This document shows, piece by piece, positions 20,016 through 30,541 of a stretch of 64,000 nucleotides of DNA. The stretch is from the NCBI GenBank assembly GCA_000442015.1, contig KE560565.1, forward strand, positions 1 to 64,000, in the 5' to 3' direction. The stretch's first letter is position 1. Each line of letters opens with the position of its first letter. Origin of the DNA: Rozella allomycis CSF55. Its lineage: Eukaryota > Rozellomycota. The translations under genes were made by a program, and so were the position numbers. The notes under the pieces are model-generated. The model was not told the origin of the DNA and did no database searches. It saw only the letters and a program-made list of their open reading frames with translations.

Positions 20016-22730
20016 ATGAGCTCAATTTGCTTCAGCATCCTGCTGGACAACATAGTAACAAAAAACGACCTATCGTATGCTGTGTACTCGGGCGTTGATT
20101 TCGCGCACTCCTATGTATTCTGCGACGAATACGAGCGTAAATGCTTAATCTTTGAAGACCCCCAATCCGAACTTGGCGAACCTGAAATAGGAAAGATGCA
20201 AAACAGTTTGAGAACTTCAATTGTCGACTTTTTATCACTTCCGATCAGGTCCGTTTCAAGAACCTCCCAACAACCTCTTTATCTTGAAGCGAAAGGTACT
20301 CGTATCCTGAGCACCAAGGAATCCTCAATGTTTCTCAGTCGAGAACTTGACCTAGCTTTTCCCAGAAATAGAAAGCAATCTGTCATGGCTATTCAAACCA
20401 ATCAAAATCAAGAACAAGCAAGTATTTAAACTCTACCCGCATAGTCGTGAACAGTCCCAAAACATGCGTTCGCTAAAAATATGAAACCGAATGATTGACT
20501 CCTCTGGGGATTCAATAAACATAAGCGACTCTCTTGACCAATAATTTCATTATTCTCAACAGAATTTCAAATTCAAAAATTAATATTGATTTTGGGGATA
20601 AACCTACTGAACATACTCTTAAGCCAATAGCAACTTAGATAAGATTCAAGTATCCCAACCGTATTTTCATTGAAACACTGGGCTACCAAGAATCCATGCA
20701 GCTTATCACTTACCTGAAGAATAATGGACACTTATTTAACACTCAATGGATCCAGGTGGATGGAAAATCAAGCAAGGGGGAGCACCCACTAGTTTCAGCG
20801 ATTAATAAATTGGAGAATGAATATGGGAATGGAAACACAACATTTGAACTAACACTCCCAGTGGCCCCCACTGTGGACAAACTCCAGACCTGGTCAAAAA
20901 TTCGTAACACTTATAATGGCCTTGACATGGAAGATGTGGTACATCATGAATCTTACTTTAATATGTACTTTAACAAATACTAATTAATTTTTACACCTAA
21001 AATAAATTTAGCTTATCGCCTCAAGAGCAAAGGTAAGAAGCACTATTGCGAAAATAATACCTTTCAAGGGGAAATTTAATATCACACTTGCACAACAAAA
21101 CAAACCCTATAAAGTTCGAACATAATGTAACTTCATACTCCAAAACAATATTACATTTACAGTATGTCCGATGTGCGAACCTTCCAAACGATATCTTTTG
21201 TCGTGGCATAAATCTAGCCCACTGTCAAATAACTACACCGTGTGTCATGACGGTTACACGCAAAAACACCACGGCATGGCGGTAATTGTCCACAAATCAC
21301 TAACCAATTACATCCAACAAATTAATCATCACCGAAATCGAGCAGCATCGATATTTTCCCACCATAACCAACTACACGTCTTACTTATATCACACCACTA
21401 TCCCACGAACAAACAATCAACGAAAATTGAGCCATTAGAAACCCACATCATGACCGTAGTCGTCGTGCACCAAAACACTCCAATTATCCTAACAGGCGAC
21501 TGGAACGCCACATTTGCACCCAGCCATTGACAGACAGGATAGAGATGGTCGACGCCCTGAATCACGTCTATTACGCAAATTAACATCAAAGGGATTTCGC
21601 GACCCTTCCAGAGTAGAACACCCACAGCAACGTTCCTACACTTGGAAAAACAAATCGCGTATAGATTTTTTCCTAATTAATGACTTTCACATAATTGACC
21701 CTTCACGCAATATAATATGCAATGGAGATGTAGACACCGATCACTTGTGCATAACAATGGATATCGCCATGGCCGTTGAGACACAACTTTACAACCGTTT
21801 CGACTATAAACGATGGTCCATGAATACCACACTACTCACACCCAAACACGAGAGAAATTTCGTCACCACATTCGACAATCACCGCTTCGTGAAATATCAA
21901 ATCTCCAAAGCCCAGATACAGATGTAAACTTTGTCTTTAACCAAATCATATACATTGTGCGGACGGCAGCAAAACAAACACTTCCAATACATGAAACGCG
22001 TAGATCAAAACCAACATGCACCCTACCAAAACACAACAAAGCCATCAAACAGCTACTAAAAATTAGACATCACATGAACACCACAGCCCACAGGTCACTT
22101 CAATGAATGCCAACTTATTGACATAACCCGCCATTACCCTTCGCAAGACACTATCACCACACTTACTCCAAAAGACCAAATTAAAATTTAATCAAAATCG
22201 TAACCAAAACCCGTGGACACCGTATTCAGCAAGAATACGAGCTGAATGCCAACAACGCGAACAATACTTCCTGCAACGTATTAAACGCACTCTGAATAGC
22301 ATATTTGAGGACGATGAACTTGCCACCAACGAAATGAACTTTGTGTTAACCCACGAATAGAGGACCTCATCATGTTAAAAGCAATTTCACAGTCTTACTT
22401 CGAAGACCATATTTTTAAGGACCATGCACCAATGCGCCCTACCTTAAACGATCTACCACCGGATTGGCAGGATGTTTTCACACCCATGAACACCGATATT
22501 GCCTCACGCGAGGCCCTAACACAACCAATTTCCGAAACAGAATTGCATCACGTCATTGAAAGCGCGCCGTCTTTGAAATTTCCTGGACCGTCCGGAGTCA
22601 AGTATGACATAATTAAGCTCTTAGGACCAAAACATACCAGTTACTGACACACAGCAACAATTCAATTCTCACATATGCCACATTACCCCGAACGCTTAAC
22701 AAAGCAACTATAATATTGCTGCCCAAGGAG
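20016..22730 (+). mobile_element. APE-type LINE (non-LTR retrotransposon), truncated in the reverse transcriptase
   Basis: From about 21170 to 21780 an APE-like endonuclease is readable in two adjacent frames: ILTGDWNATF (the GDxN site), SRIDFFLIN and DTDHLCI (the terminal D-H pair). A linker follows, then the start of the reverse transcriptase near 22550 with FPGPSGVKYDIIKLLG, where the frame stops and the contig ends at the N at 22731. Two open frames upstream (20016-20429, 137 residues, and 20696-20983, 95 residues) may be the first ORF; I do not recognise them. Several stops and shifts mean this copy is dead. The 3' end and tail are not visible. Confidence 0.75.
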
Positions 22731-22731
22731 N

Positions 22732-22981
22732 AAATTTTCAGCAAAAAAATTAAGAAGGGTTGTTTCCCAAATTGTTTTATTAATATTGACCCTAATTTTG
22801 AAAAAAATATTTATGACGCAGAATGCACGCCAATAATTACAATGGTCTATCCCAAGCACGATGAAATTTCACAAGATTACCCAGACCTTTCGGCCGACCA
22901 TATGGTGACTAAAGTTGACATGAGGAAAGTAACCCGATTAAGAGCTGTCAGCTTACATGTTATTAGTTATTGTTTAACTTA
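22732..22981 (+). CDS. 3' end of an unrecognised gene cut by the gap at 22731
   Basis: After the gap a plus-strand frame runs to a TAA at 22979-22981 (about 82 residues, with CFPNCFINIDPNFEKNIYD and MVYPKHDEISQDYPDL). It stops 25 bp before the stop of the convergent TFIIB-family gene, as host genes do here, so I take it as host rather than LINE. Family not recognised. A minimal intron starting GTAACC near 22930 is possible and would change the last residues. Confidence 0.4.
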
Positions 22982-23006
22982 ATCTATTCAAATAAATAAA
23001 CGAAAA

Positions 23007-24313
23007 TTATTCTTTATTAAAATGGCTTACAAAATTTTCTAGTTCCCCAACTTCCTTTGCTGATCGAATGTAAGAATCCAATTCGGCTTCTTCGTTTTCT
23101 TCTTTGGGATTCACAAAGGAATGAATTTTTCGTCTTACTTCAGAAGATGATAAACGAAGTAAATCTTGTTTAGGAAAATCGTGTTGGTAAAGAAATAGAA
23201 CATAATCTTCATCTGTTTCACAATCTTCAATGTTTATTTTCTTGCTGTTTGATGATAAAATTTGAGATCTTCTTTCGGCTCTAGCCTCAATCTTTTGAAA
23301 TGACGGGGGTAATTCATCCGGATCTTCAAACTCTTCATCTAGGGAAGCGATCGCTATGAGATTTTTTGATGACAGAATTTCATCTAAATATCTAAAAATA
23401 TTTGACTTGTCAATTTCATTTCCCCATGGCAAGTTTCTAGCTTGCTTTATAAAAAACATGATCATTTCCTGTTTTCGATCCGAAACCGACGATAAGCCTA
23501 TTGATAGCTCGTAGCATATTTTGTGAATACAATTTCTAGGAAATTTGGTCTTTCTTAAAGATTCGACTGCTAACCATGTGGCTGCAACTGCAATTGCCGA
23601 AGGTTTTCTGCCAGTGTTCAACCAAGCCATTTTCACAGACTCCAAAATTTGAACCGCCCTTTTTTCAATGTCGAATGAACTCAATTCTTTAAATTTTAGG
23701 GCACTATTTTGGCATATTCTTGACAAGTAAATTATTGGATCTACTTCAGTCTCTACGTTAAAATACTCCTTGATCATTTGACATGTTTTTCCCAACTTGT
23801 AAACGTTCGCCATACTCATATTCTATGAAACTAGTTTCATTATTTTACTGCCAACTCATTCAATGTAATAGGTTTCTGATGCTTTCTCATGAGCCAATAA
23901 ACTGAAGCAATGGTATATAATTTGAAGCTAGATCTTGAAGTACCCCTAGATGTGGCATCTTCTTTAGCTTTGGATATTATTCTGTATATTTCAGATTTGT
24001 AATTTGTTAAAGAATACTTTGCCAGAATGTTATTTACAAAGTCAGGCTATTTATCTAATTACAAGAGTCATACCAGTTTAGTGCTCTTTAAAATTTTCCT
24101 TTTGCCAGTAACATAATGCATCGATTCTATAGAGTCGTCAATATATTGAGCTCCCGAATCAGCCCAAGCATAGTGCTCTGCCGCTGAAGCAGCTATTCCA
24201 GACTCTTCAATAACTGTCCCGCAATCAATACACACTCTTAAACCTTGAGCGGGATCTTCTCCAAGGTTTTCACTTGAGCAAACAGCACATATTTCCATGG
24301 ACCCAAGCCACAT
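23007..24313 (-). CDS. TFIIB-family factor, BRF-like (resembles BRF2/TFIIIB50)
   Basis: Exons 24313-24074, 24046-23849 and 23822-23007 with 27- and 26-nt introns give 417 residues. An N-terminal zinc ribbon (CAVC...CIDC, residues 9-33) is followed by two cyclin-like repeats, the second with MAWLNTGRKPSAIAVAATWL. The C-terminus AELDSYIRSAKEVGELENFV resembles the BRF2 C-terminal block. TFIIB-family proteins bring RNA polymerase to the TATA-binding protein; BRF1 and BRF2 serve RNA polymerase III. The protein is much shorter than fungal Brf1 (about 600) and lacks its long C-terminal region. Calling it BRF2-like rather than a short BRF1 or TFIIB is inference. Confidence 0.82.
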
Positions 24314-24383
24314 TTTGTTTAAAGCTTTATTGTCTGAAGTAAAAAAATATTTATTAATATATGATAATGATTAGTTTATTTTA

Positions 24384-26348
24384 TTACAAGGCGTCAAAAT
24401 TTATTGCCAAAAGATTCCGTTTCTTTTCCTTAGCATCTTCTAATTTCTCCTTTTGGTGGAGGAAGAAAATTGACATTGCCAGAACACCCAAAGTAGACAA
24501 AACAGATATGGCGACCCACATAACATAAGTTCCAGGTGATATATAAAGTTCGATAGTCCACCTAATGGAAAAAGATGCAACTGTTTACAATGTACGAGTG
24601 TCGAAAGGGGGGACTAGAATTAATTTGGAATTTGGAATTATCGCCATATCAGCGTAATAAATAGGGGCTGGAAGAGAAGAAACACTCATAGCAACAAGAT
24701 AATTATTAGTTTTGCCTAAACCGATGTAGGCATAAGGAGTTGGAACTTTGAAATATCCGGTTTGAATTAATTGAAAGCCTAAGAACGAATAAATTAAAAA
24801 AAAATATACTTGTTCGAAATCCTTTGGATTCATGATCGTCCACCACTTGAGCTGTAAGCATCGCACCAAAGGACAATGATCCCATTTCAGGATTTGTATT
24901 GCAGGAATCGCCACAAGCCCCACTCATAACTTTTATTTACGAATGAATATTTTACCAAAGGCTTTTAGAAAGAAATATTCTTGAAAAAAATGATTGTAAA
25001 CAAATTGAACTGATTTGGATCCATCGTCATTTAATACATTCAATCCAACATCCAAGTAGCCATTTTCATCAACGTCAAAGAAGAAAGAATGTATTGAACC
25101 AGGGATTGTGATGTCGTTGTTTTCAATTTGAAACTTTACAAGACCCCTCCCTTTTACTTCATCCACAATATTTCTCAAAAGCTCAACATGAGTCTTTGCT
25201 GAAACTTTTGATTTAAGAGTAATTAATAAATCTGGATATCCATCAGCATCAATATTTCCTTTCCTCATTGTGTTAAATTGATTACCAACAGAAAAGGATA
25301 CAGGAGTCTTGCCATCGATCAAGTAAAGATAATGGTCTGGGAAAAGTTCGTTGATCGAATAATTTTCAAATAAATCATCCGAAAAGATTTTTCCGTCAAC
25401 TTTATTGCAAAGCCCATTCAATTTTATCTGAGATCTCAAAATTCTGATTTCATTCGCTTTAGAACAAAAATCTCCTTGACAAACTGGATAAATCATATCT
25501 ATGGATCCATTTCCATCAAAATCCAAAAATGAGACAGGCCCACTACCTTCAGGTAATTGACCCTCAGAATGTTTAGCGAAACTACCCTGTTCGTAAGTCC
25601 ATATTTGATATGAATTGTCCTTGCAGATTAAGAACAAATCTTTTATTAATTTAGTTTGAAATTACCTGACAGACAATCCCCATTAAAGTCAACAAAACTG
25701 TGTGTTTGCTCAACTGAGAGTTCACATGAATTTATAAAATTGGTTTTTATGTTAAAACTAAAGTCGGATTTAAAATTTAAGGTGAATGGTTTGTTATTTG
25801 AATCAGTCAACATTAATGAAGGTATTTGTTGACCTGCCGTTTGAATAAAGAACGGGTTAGCATAAATTCGTGGCAATTCTTTTAAAAATTCTCTCCTTTT
25901 TTCATGAATGATTTACCGAAATAATTCTGTGTGGATCCTGAATTGCCTTTATAAACAAGCCCCTTCAAGCTGTTTTCTCTTTTCAAAATCACAATAACAT
26001 CCAATGCATTATCAAAATTTAAATCAGTGATATAAACACTTTGAATATCTTTTCCTGTGGAGCCATCAATAGAAATCGAATAATACGAATTTGCAGAAAA
26101 TGTCTTGGAACCTATTGAAAAGGTAAAGAAGTTATACTTGAATTCCAAATCAAGCACTGTATTACGTTGGATTCGTCAGATATAATAAAAATATCTGCCT
26201 TTAAATCCATATTGACATCAGCACTTGCTACTACCCACCCATTGACGCTGACAAAATCCTGCAGTCTAGTAAAGCCGGGCTTGCCGGAAAACCTGTTGAT
26301 AGAAAAAACAAACGGTGTAAAAAGAAGAAGCCCTAAGATGTACAACAT
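24384..26348 (-). CDS. T-cell immunomodulatory protein homologue (ITFG1/TIM), FG-GAP repeat membrane protein
   Basis: Exons 26348-26138, 26111-25917, 25890-25666, 25639-24956, 24929-24810, 24778-24589 and 24561-24384; introns are 26, 26, 26, 26, 31 and 27 nt. The protein has 600 residues against 612 for human ITFG1. It has a signal peptide (MLYILGLLLFTPFVFS), a beta-propeller with FG-GAP Ca-type loops (DVNMDLKADIF, DLNFDNALDVIV, DFDGNGSIDMIY, DADGYPDLL, DVDENGYLDVGL), the TIM-specific YAYIGLGKTNNYL and IPNSKLILVPP, one transmembrane helix near residue 555 and a basic cytosolic tail. Human TIM/ITFG1 is a surface or secretory protein with no settled enzymatic role. The start codon is 14 bp from that of the next, divergent gene. 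Confidence 0.93.
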
Positions 26349-26362
26349 TATATGGCGCAGTC

Positions 26363-26759
26363 ATGGATTTTAAGGTGATACAAATTTCATTAGACAAATT
26401 GGACAATCTTCAATTACTTGATCATAATATAATTGAAGTTCACGGTATAAGAATAATCTTTTAGTTAATAGCAAACATCTTGAAAATCGATAGTGTTACA
26501 GTTCGTGATCCAGTTTATGAAACAACCAAAGTATTTTCTTTTTCTAAAAGCGCATTTCTACATCATTTTAATGGAGACAAAATAGACAATAGGGTTATAT
26601 ACCGCTTGATCCTTATGAAATCAAGCGGCTTGCTTGCGATCAAAACAATTAGACGGTAATGCTTATGATAACCCTTAAATTAGTCTCCAAATTGGTGAAA
26701 GAGAAGCATATCTGTTGCATAAATATAAACATGAGAATATAAATAAATCATGTAAGTGA
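26363..26759 (+). CDS. small protein of 113 residues, function unknown
   Basis: Exons 26363-26444, 26472-26655 and 26684-26759 with 27- and 28-nt introns. It begins MDFKVIQISLDKLDNLQLL and has alternating hydrophobic residues (VRDPVYETTKVFSFS, YRLILMKSSGLLAIK) that suggest a beta-rich fold, then a basic C-terminus (HENINKSCK). No signal peptide or membrane segment. I do not recognise the family. Its start is 14 bp from that of the ITFG1 gene, so both must be served by one very short promoter. Both joints keep the frame and match the intron rules of the window. Confidence 0.6.
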
Positions 26760-26823
26760 CAATTGCCATTCATGACGTGCCATCGCAAATTACAAAGCAT
26801 TTTGCGTTTATTAATATAATTTA

Positions 26824-27527
26824 TTATTCTCCTTTGTGAAATAAATTTTTGGCTATTTTAGAGTCGACAAACTGGCAGAATTCTTTAACGTGAAAGTTTC
26901 CAACAGGATCAAAAAACGTTTCAACAAATGCCTCAACTGTAAACTTAGGAATATTTCCAATAAAACTGAATGATTGAGGAGAATAATAGCAATCAATTAC
27001 ATACTGACCCCTCGGAGTTACAGTTTTACTGTTGATTTCAAAATGAATGATCTCTTAACAACAATATATAGTAAATACCTTATCTTTTCCTTGGTTAATG
27101 GTACCTCTAATAACTGCATGGCGATCGTAAAATTTTCCATAAAGAAAGTAAATGAGATTTAGAAAGTAATACCTGAAATTTTGTATCACAAGTTTTCTTA
27201 CATTGCTACACCAACCCAAGACCAGAAAATAGTGGTCTGGAATTTTTTTGCGGTATAGGAGTATAGAGCAACGGATGCTGCAATAATAGCCATCGCGTAT
27301 CCTAAACAAAGTTTTACTATAGCTCTTTTGGAGCTTTCTTGTACTTTCAATTCATCTACCATATACTTTTTAAAAGTGGAAATGAAATGTATACCTTTGC
27401 TAGATGATCATCCAATAATGGTTTCACCGTTTTTAAACTGTAAGGATTAATCTTAAGGGGATTTTTTTCTACAATAATTGAGGTGCTTTACTTTACGTAT
27501 TTCTAGGAAGTAAGGAGAACTGAACAT
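26824..27527 (-). CDS. SPC2: signal peptidase complex subunit 2 (SPC2/SPCS2)
   Basis: Exons 27527-27497, 27468-27395, 27365-27202, 27172-27079 and 27051-26824, with introns of 28, 29, 29 and 27 nt, give 196 residues. It reads NPLKINPYSLKTVKPLLDDH, then a first membrane segment (LCLGYAMAIIAASVALYSY), a second one (TTIFWSWVGVAMYYFLNLIY) and a C-terminal cytosolic domain with KTVTPRGQYVIDCYYSPQS and FVETFFDP. SPC2 is a two-pass ER membrane subunit that supports signal peptide cleavage at the translocon. The first exon is only 31 nt and was placed from the conserved N-terminal segment. Confidence 0.88.
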
Positions 27528-27610
27528 TATTTCAGAATTTTCAGAATTTCAGTCAATCTATTTATGTATCCGGAAATATCAATATGCAGTCAAATGAATT
27601 TTATAATAGT

Positions 27611-28278
27611 ATGAAAGTTGGACATGCGCGTAATATATGACTTTTATTATAATAGGGGTGGTATGGTTTAAAATTTCGTTTCAGGATCGAACAGCAGTCA
27701 TATTATGCGATTCAAATATAAAATACAGTGAATTGGCCGAAAAAGTTAAAAAAGAATTTAAAATACTGGAATCAGATTTGGAACTGAAGTACATAACGTT
27801 TATAGGTGAATGTCAAGAAATACAAAACCAGAGAGGCTTAGATGGCGCCATCAAGCAATATCTTCAACATAGCTTGCCATTTCTGTATTTATATTGCAAA
27901 AAACTTTATAATAACACAAGATTGGCTGATTTGAATAACTTAACATCAGCGGGAACGCCGGGAAGTGCTAAAAGAAGCCATTATATGGGGAGGAGGTCCT
28001 TTCCTGCTTTTGTACCTAGTCTTGACACCATTAATGAGCATCAAAACGACGAAGATTCACAATTTGAAATCAATGATAAAATTGTAGGAACACCCAGAGT
28101 TCATCTCCCTTTAATTAATCAAGCAACGATTAAGCATGCCTCATTCTTGGCTCAGAGCAAGTTTTCCAAGAAAAAAGCTACTGGATACTTAGGCAGATAT
28201 CAGTTAAAATTAGAATATCTTTCTCACGTGAACAAACACCAGGCATTACATAAAAACAATTTTAAATATGTCACTTAA
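27611..28278 (+). CDS. PB1-like domain protein, function unknown
   Basis: Exons 27611-27629 and 27656-28278, with a 26-nt intron after only 19 coding bases, give 213 residues. Residues 1-90 look like a PB1 domain: VVWFKISFQDRTAVILCD, then YSELAEKVKKEF and an acidic strand near ITFIGECQEI. The rest is basic and S/T-rich, probably disordered (LTSAGTPGSAKRSHYMGRR). PB1 domains pair signalling and scaffold proteins through a lysine/OPCA contact; no partner domain is present here. It is 83 bp from the SPC2 start on the other strand. Confidence 0.6.
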
Positions 28279-28321
28279 ATGCGTTAATAATGCAATTGAT
28301 TTATTTATTTACAGTTTCCTA

Positions 28322-28750
28322 CTAGTCACATGATATATATTGACTAAACCAATTATCATCTTTGACGCATTCTTGACTTGAATCTTGAACATAAATGCTA
28401 TCAGTTTCACTAGAGCTTTTTGGAAAACTATAGTCAATGGGATCTTCACTTTCAGTATAAATGGGAATATACCTCAACTTATTTGCTTCACTGAAATTGA
28501 AATTAGATGTGTGTCTGTCGGTTTCAAGATAATCATTGGAGAAGAGTTGACTGGTCTTTTTTCTATCGTAAGATTTGTTTTTAATACAGTAAGACTGGAA
28601 TAAGTTAGAGGATTTGGGATCTTCATGTGAATTAAAAACGTAAACAATAGATTTAGAGTTTCTAGACTTTTTCAGGCTTGGCAGCTCTTTTTTATGCGTG
28701 ATAATGTTAATAGTGTTGTTTATATGCTTTTCTTTCTGAGGATGAGTCAT
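28322..28750 (-). CDS. low-complexity S/N/K-rich protein, function unknown
   Basis: A single exon of 142 residues starting at the ATG on 28748-28750. It has no other internal methionine, so this start or an upstream exon is forced. It begins MTHPQKEKHINNT and ends KDDNWFSQYISCD; the middle is basic and S/N-rich, the end acidic. It is probably disordered. No family is recognised. The start codon overlaps, on the opposite strand, the first ATG of the next plus-strand gene within ATGAGTCAT. Confidence 0.55.
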   Translation of the reverse strand: MTHPQKEKHINNTINIITHKKELPSLKKSRNSKSIVYVFNSHEDPKSSNLFQSYCIKNKSYDRKKTSQLFSNDYLETDRHTSNFNFSEANKLRYIPIYTESEDPIDYSFPKSSSETDSIYVQDSSQECVKDDNWFSQYISCD

Positions 28751-28751
28751 T
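28741..28751. promoter_or_regulatory. palindromic AP-1/Gcn4-like site at overlapping divergent starts
   Basis: ATGAGTCAT at 28742-28750 reads ATGACTCAT on the other strand. It matches the bZIP (Gcn4/AP-1) core TGASTCA and, on both strands, supplies a candidate start codon for divergent genes. Whether it is a binding site, two start codons or both cannot be told from sequence. Confidence 0.35.
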
Positions 28752-28966
28752 TTGACGCAATGCCTAGGCCTGAAAAACTCGGATTGCAAGGGTACGATAG
28801 CATAAGCTATCAAATGACCATGATGAATCAATGCGCATTTTTTCCAAACGTTCCTGAATGGCTTTTACGTGGTGTCCGAACTTGGAAATACATGTGGTAC
28901 AAAAACTATGAAGACCATTTGACGACCGAAAGTTGTTTTTTATTCTACCGGCTATGCAATAGGTAG
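28742..28966 (+). CDS. small protein, probably mitochondrial or membrane-linked, unknown
   Basis: An open frame of 74 residues from the ATG at 28742 (or 68 from the ATG at 28760): MPRPEKLGLQGYDSISYQ, then NQCAFFPNVPEWLLRGVRTW and KYMWYKNYEDHLTTE. The tail is uncertain. Either it continues to LFYRLCNR and stops at 28966, or a 31-nt intron (28932-28962) gives SSEKYYR and a stop at 28983. The aromatic-rich, compact sequence recalls small respiratory-complex subunits, but I could not place it in a family. Confidence 0.5.
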   Translation: MSHFDAMPRPEKLGLQGYDSISYQMTMMNQCAFFPNVPEWLLRGVRTWKYMWYKNYEDHLTTESCFLFYRLCNR

Positions 28967-29035
28967 TGAAAAGTATTATCGATGATTCGATAGTCGGTTA
29001 CCGCATCTGAAGTGTGTGGCTTTGCCAATTTTACG

Positions 29036-29798
29036 ATGTCCAAATTGCGAAGTTCGTTGTTCCATGTTAGAAAGTTTTCTTATACGGCAGAGAAAAACAT
29101 TAAGTGTGATATTCTTTCAATTGATAATACTCCCGAGTTCGGTAAAGACAATTGTTATTTGGCAAAGTTCAAAAAGTCTTATCGATGATTCAGACCGAAG
29201 TCAAACCTGCAAGAAAATGTGACCATATCCATGAATGGTCTGGTTCACATTTTACCAAAAGTAATTGATTTCATGGGTTGAGATAGATGATTCAACGCGA
29301 AGTGAATCAAATTCAATCCATGACGTTGCCGGTACAAACAATTTTTCGACTTTGAAAGGATTAATCAAGGCGATAAAAATGTCAGAGAAACAGGAACATC
29401 AAAAGAGGTTCATGCTGAAGTTAAAATCAAAGGAATTGATAAACACTATGACAAAAACACCTTCATTAATAGTGAAAGTTAGGTCTTTTGATTCAAACAA
29501 TGCGAATACATTTACTGAATTTATTAAACAAACAAGCGAAAACATGGGTTTGGCGGTTAATGTTGTTCCAAATAGATACACCGTTCAGCGATGGATTGTT
29601 CTTTCCTCCCCGTTTAAGTATAAGACAGCGAGAACTTGGCTGGAAAGACGAGTACACGGTAACGTTTTGCACATATATAATGCTTCTAAGGAAAATGCAG
29701 ACAGAATGATTTGGTATCTAAAGTTGAATACGCCCGAGTACACTCAGGTACTCATTACACGAAATACGTTTTGTACAATGGATAAAATAAATGAATGA
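29036..29798 (+). CDS. mitochondrial small ribosomal subunit protein uS10m
   Basis: Exons 29036-29141, 29168-29260, 29287-29331 and 29359-29798 with introns of 26, 26 and 27 nt give 227 residues. It starts with an import-type presequence (MSKLRSSLFHVRKFSYTAEK). The uS10 domain is in the last exon: IVKVRSFDSNNANTFTEFI, then VPNRYTVQRWIVLSSPFKYK and ARTWLERRVHGNVLHI. uS10m sits in the head of the mitochondrial small subunit. The three short 5' exons were found by following the frame back through minimal introns; a shorter form from the ATG at 29379 would lack the presequence. Confidence 0.87.
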
Positions 29799-29893
29799 TT
29801 ATTGTGTTATTATCTTTTGGTGTATTTTTAGATATGAACTTGAAGCTTGATAATTGAGCGAAAGTCCATCGTTCCCGTCGCGCATAGTAACAC

Positions 29894-30505
29894 ATGCATC
29901 CTGACGCTCCAAACATTGATGCCGAAGAATTTTTAAATTTGTCAACACAAAATCTAGAGCTTATTCTGGAAATGGTGAAAGATCCAAATCGGTTCAAATC
30001 ATGCTCCACAGCGAGAGAAATTTATGCGCAAACTTTAAATCTTTTAGAAAAATTAAATTTTGACCATTCAAACGACACAAATGATAAATTTAATGGCCAA
30101 AAAGCAAAAAATAGTTTAAAATTCAGAAACAACGTGTACGCCGGGAACGAGTAGTTTCTTTACCTAATTTTTATGACAGGATTGACGTTGAATTTGAAAA
30201 GCAATTGGCAAAGGCAAGCGAAACATTTGAATGCTTGGCAGATTTTGCTTCGATGAATTTGAAACCTTCGTCCAAGTAAACCAATCTAGTCGTCAATTTC
30301 AAGTGGTTCATTCGGCTCAAGCGAGAATTTATTTGCAGAAAAGAAATGTTGTGTAGAGCTATTAAAAAATTATGAGCGCCTTAAAAGTGAGAATGACACG
30401 CTCAAGTGCTTCTTAAAAACCAATCTATTAGATCTTGAAAACAAAAGTTCTCACTTAATAACCCTTTTTAAAAAGGAACTAAAACTGAATAAATTTTGTA
30501 ATTAG
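29894..30505 (+). CDS. coiled-coil protein of 184 residues, function unknown
   Basis: Exons 29894-30150, 30180-30275 and 30304-30505, introns 29 and 28 nt. It begins MHPDAPNIDAEEFLNLSTQN and has three helical stretches with heptad character (LILEMVKD, VEFEKQLAKASETFECLADF, VELLKNYERLKSENDTLKCF). There is no signal or membrane segment. The pattern could fit a small tethering- or kinetochore-type subunit but nothing specific supports this. It lies between uS10m and lunapark on the same strand. Confidence 0.6.
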
Positions 30506-30541
30506 CATATTTTTCTTGAAACTTGTAATTTTACATATTCA

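Noticed and set aside
26824-26826. Reading many short overlapping frames (for example around 2785-3110, 12588-12821, 34069-34636) as extra genes
   Set aside because: They lie antisense to exons with strong family matches and have no support of their own.
28932-28962. A definite 31-nt intron at the end of the small gene at 28742
   Set aside because: Both the spliced and unspliced tails are plausible and no family alignment is available, so it was left as an alternative.
29265-29378. Using the whole open frame from 29265 as the uS10m N-terminus
   Set aside because: It includes the GTAATT...ATAG and GTACAA...AAAG introns. Splicing them joins to an upstream mitochondrial presequence, a better model.
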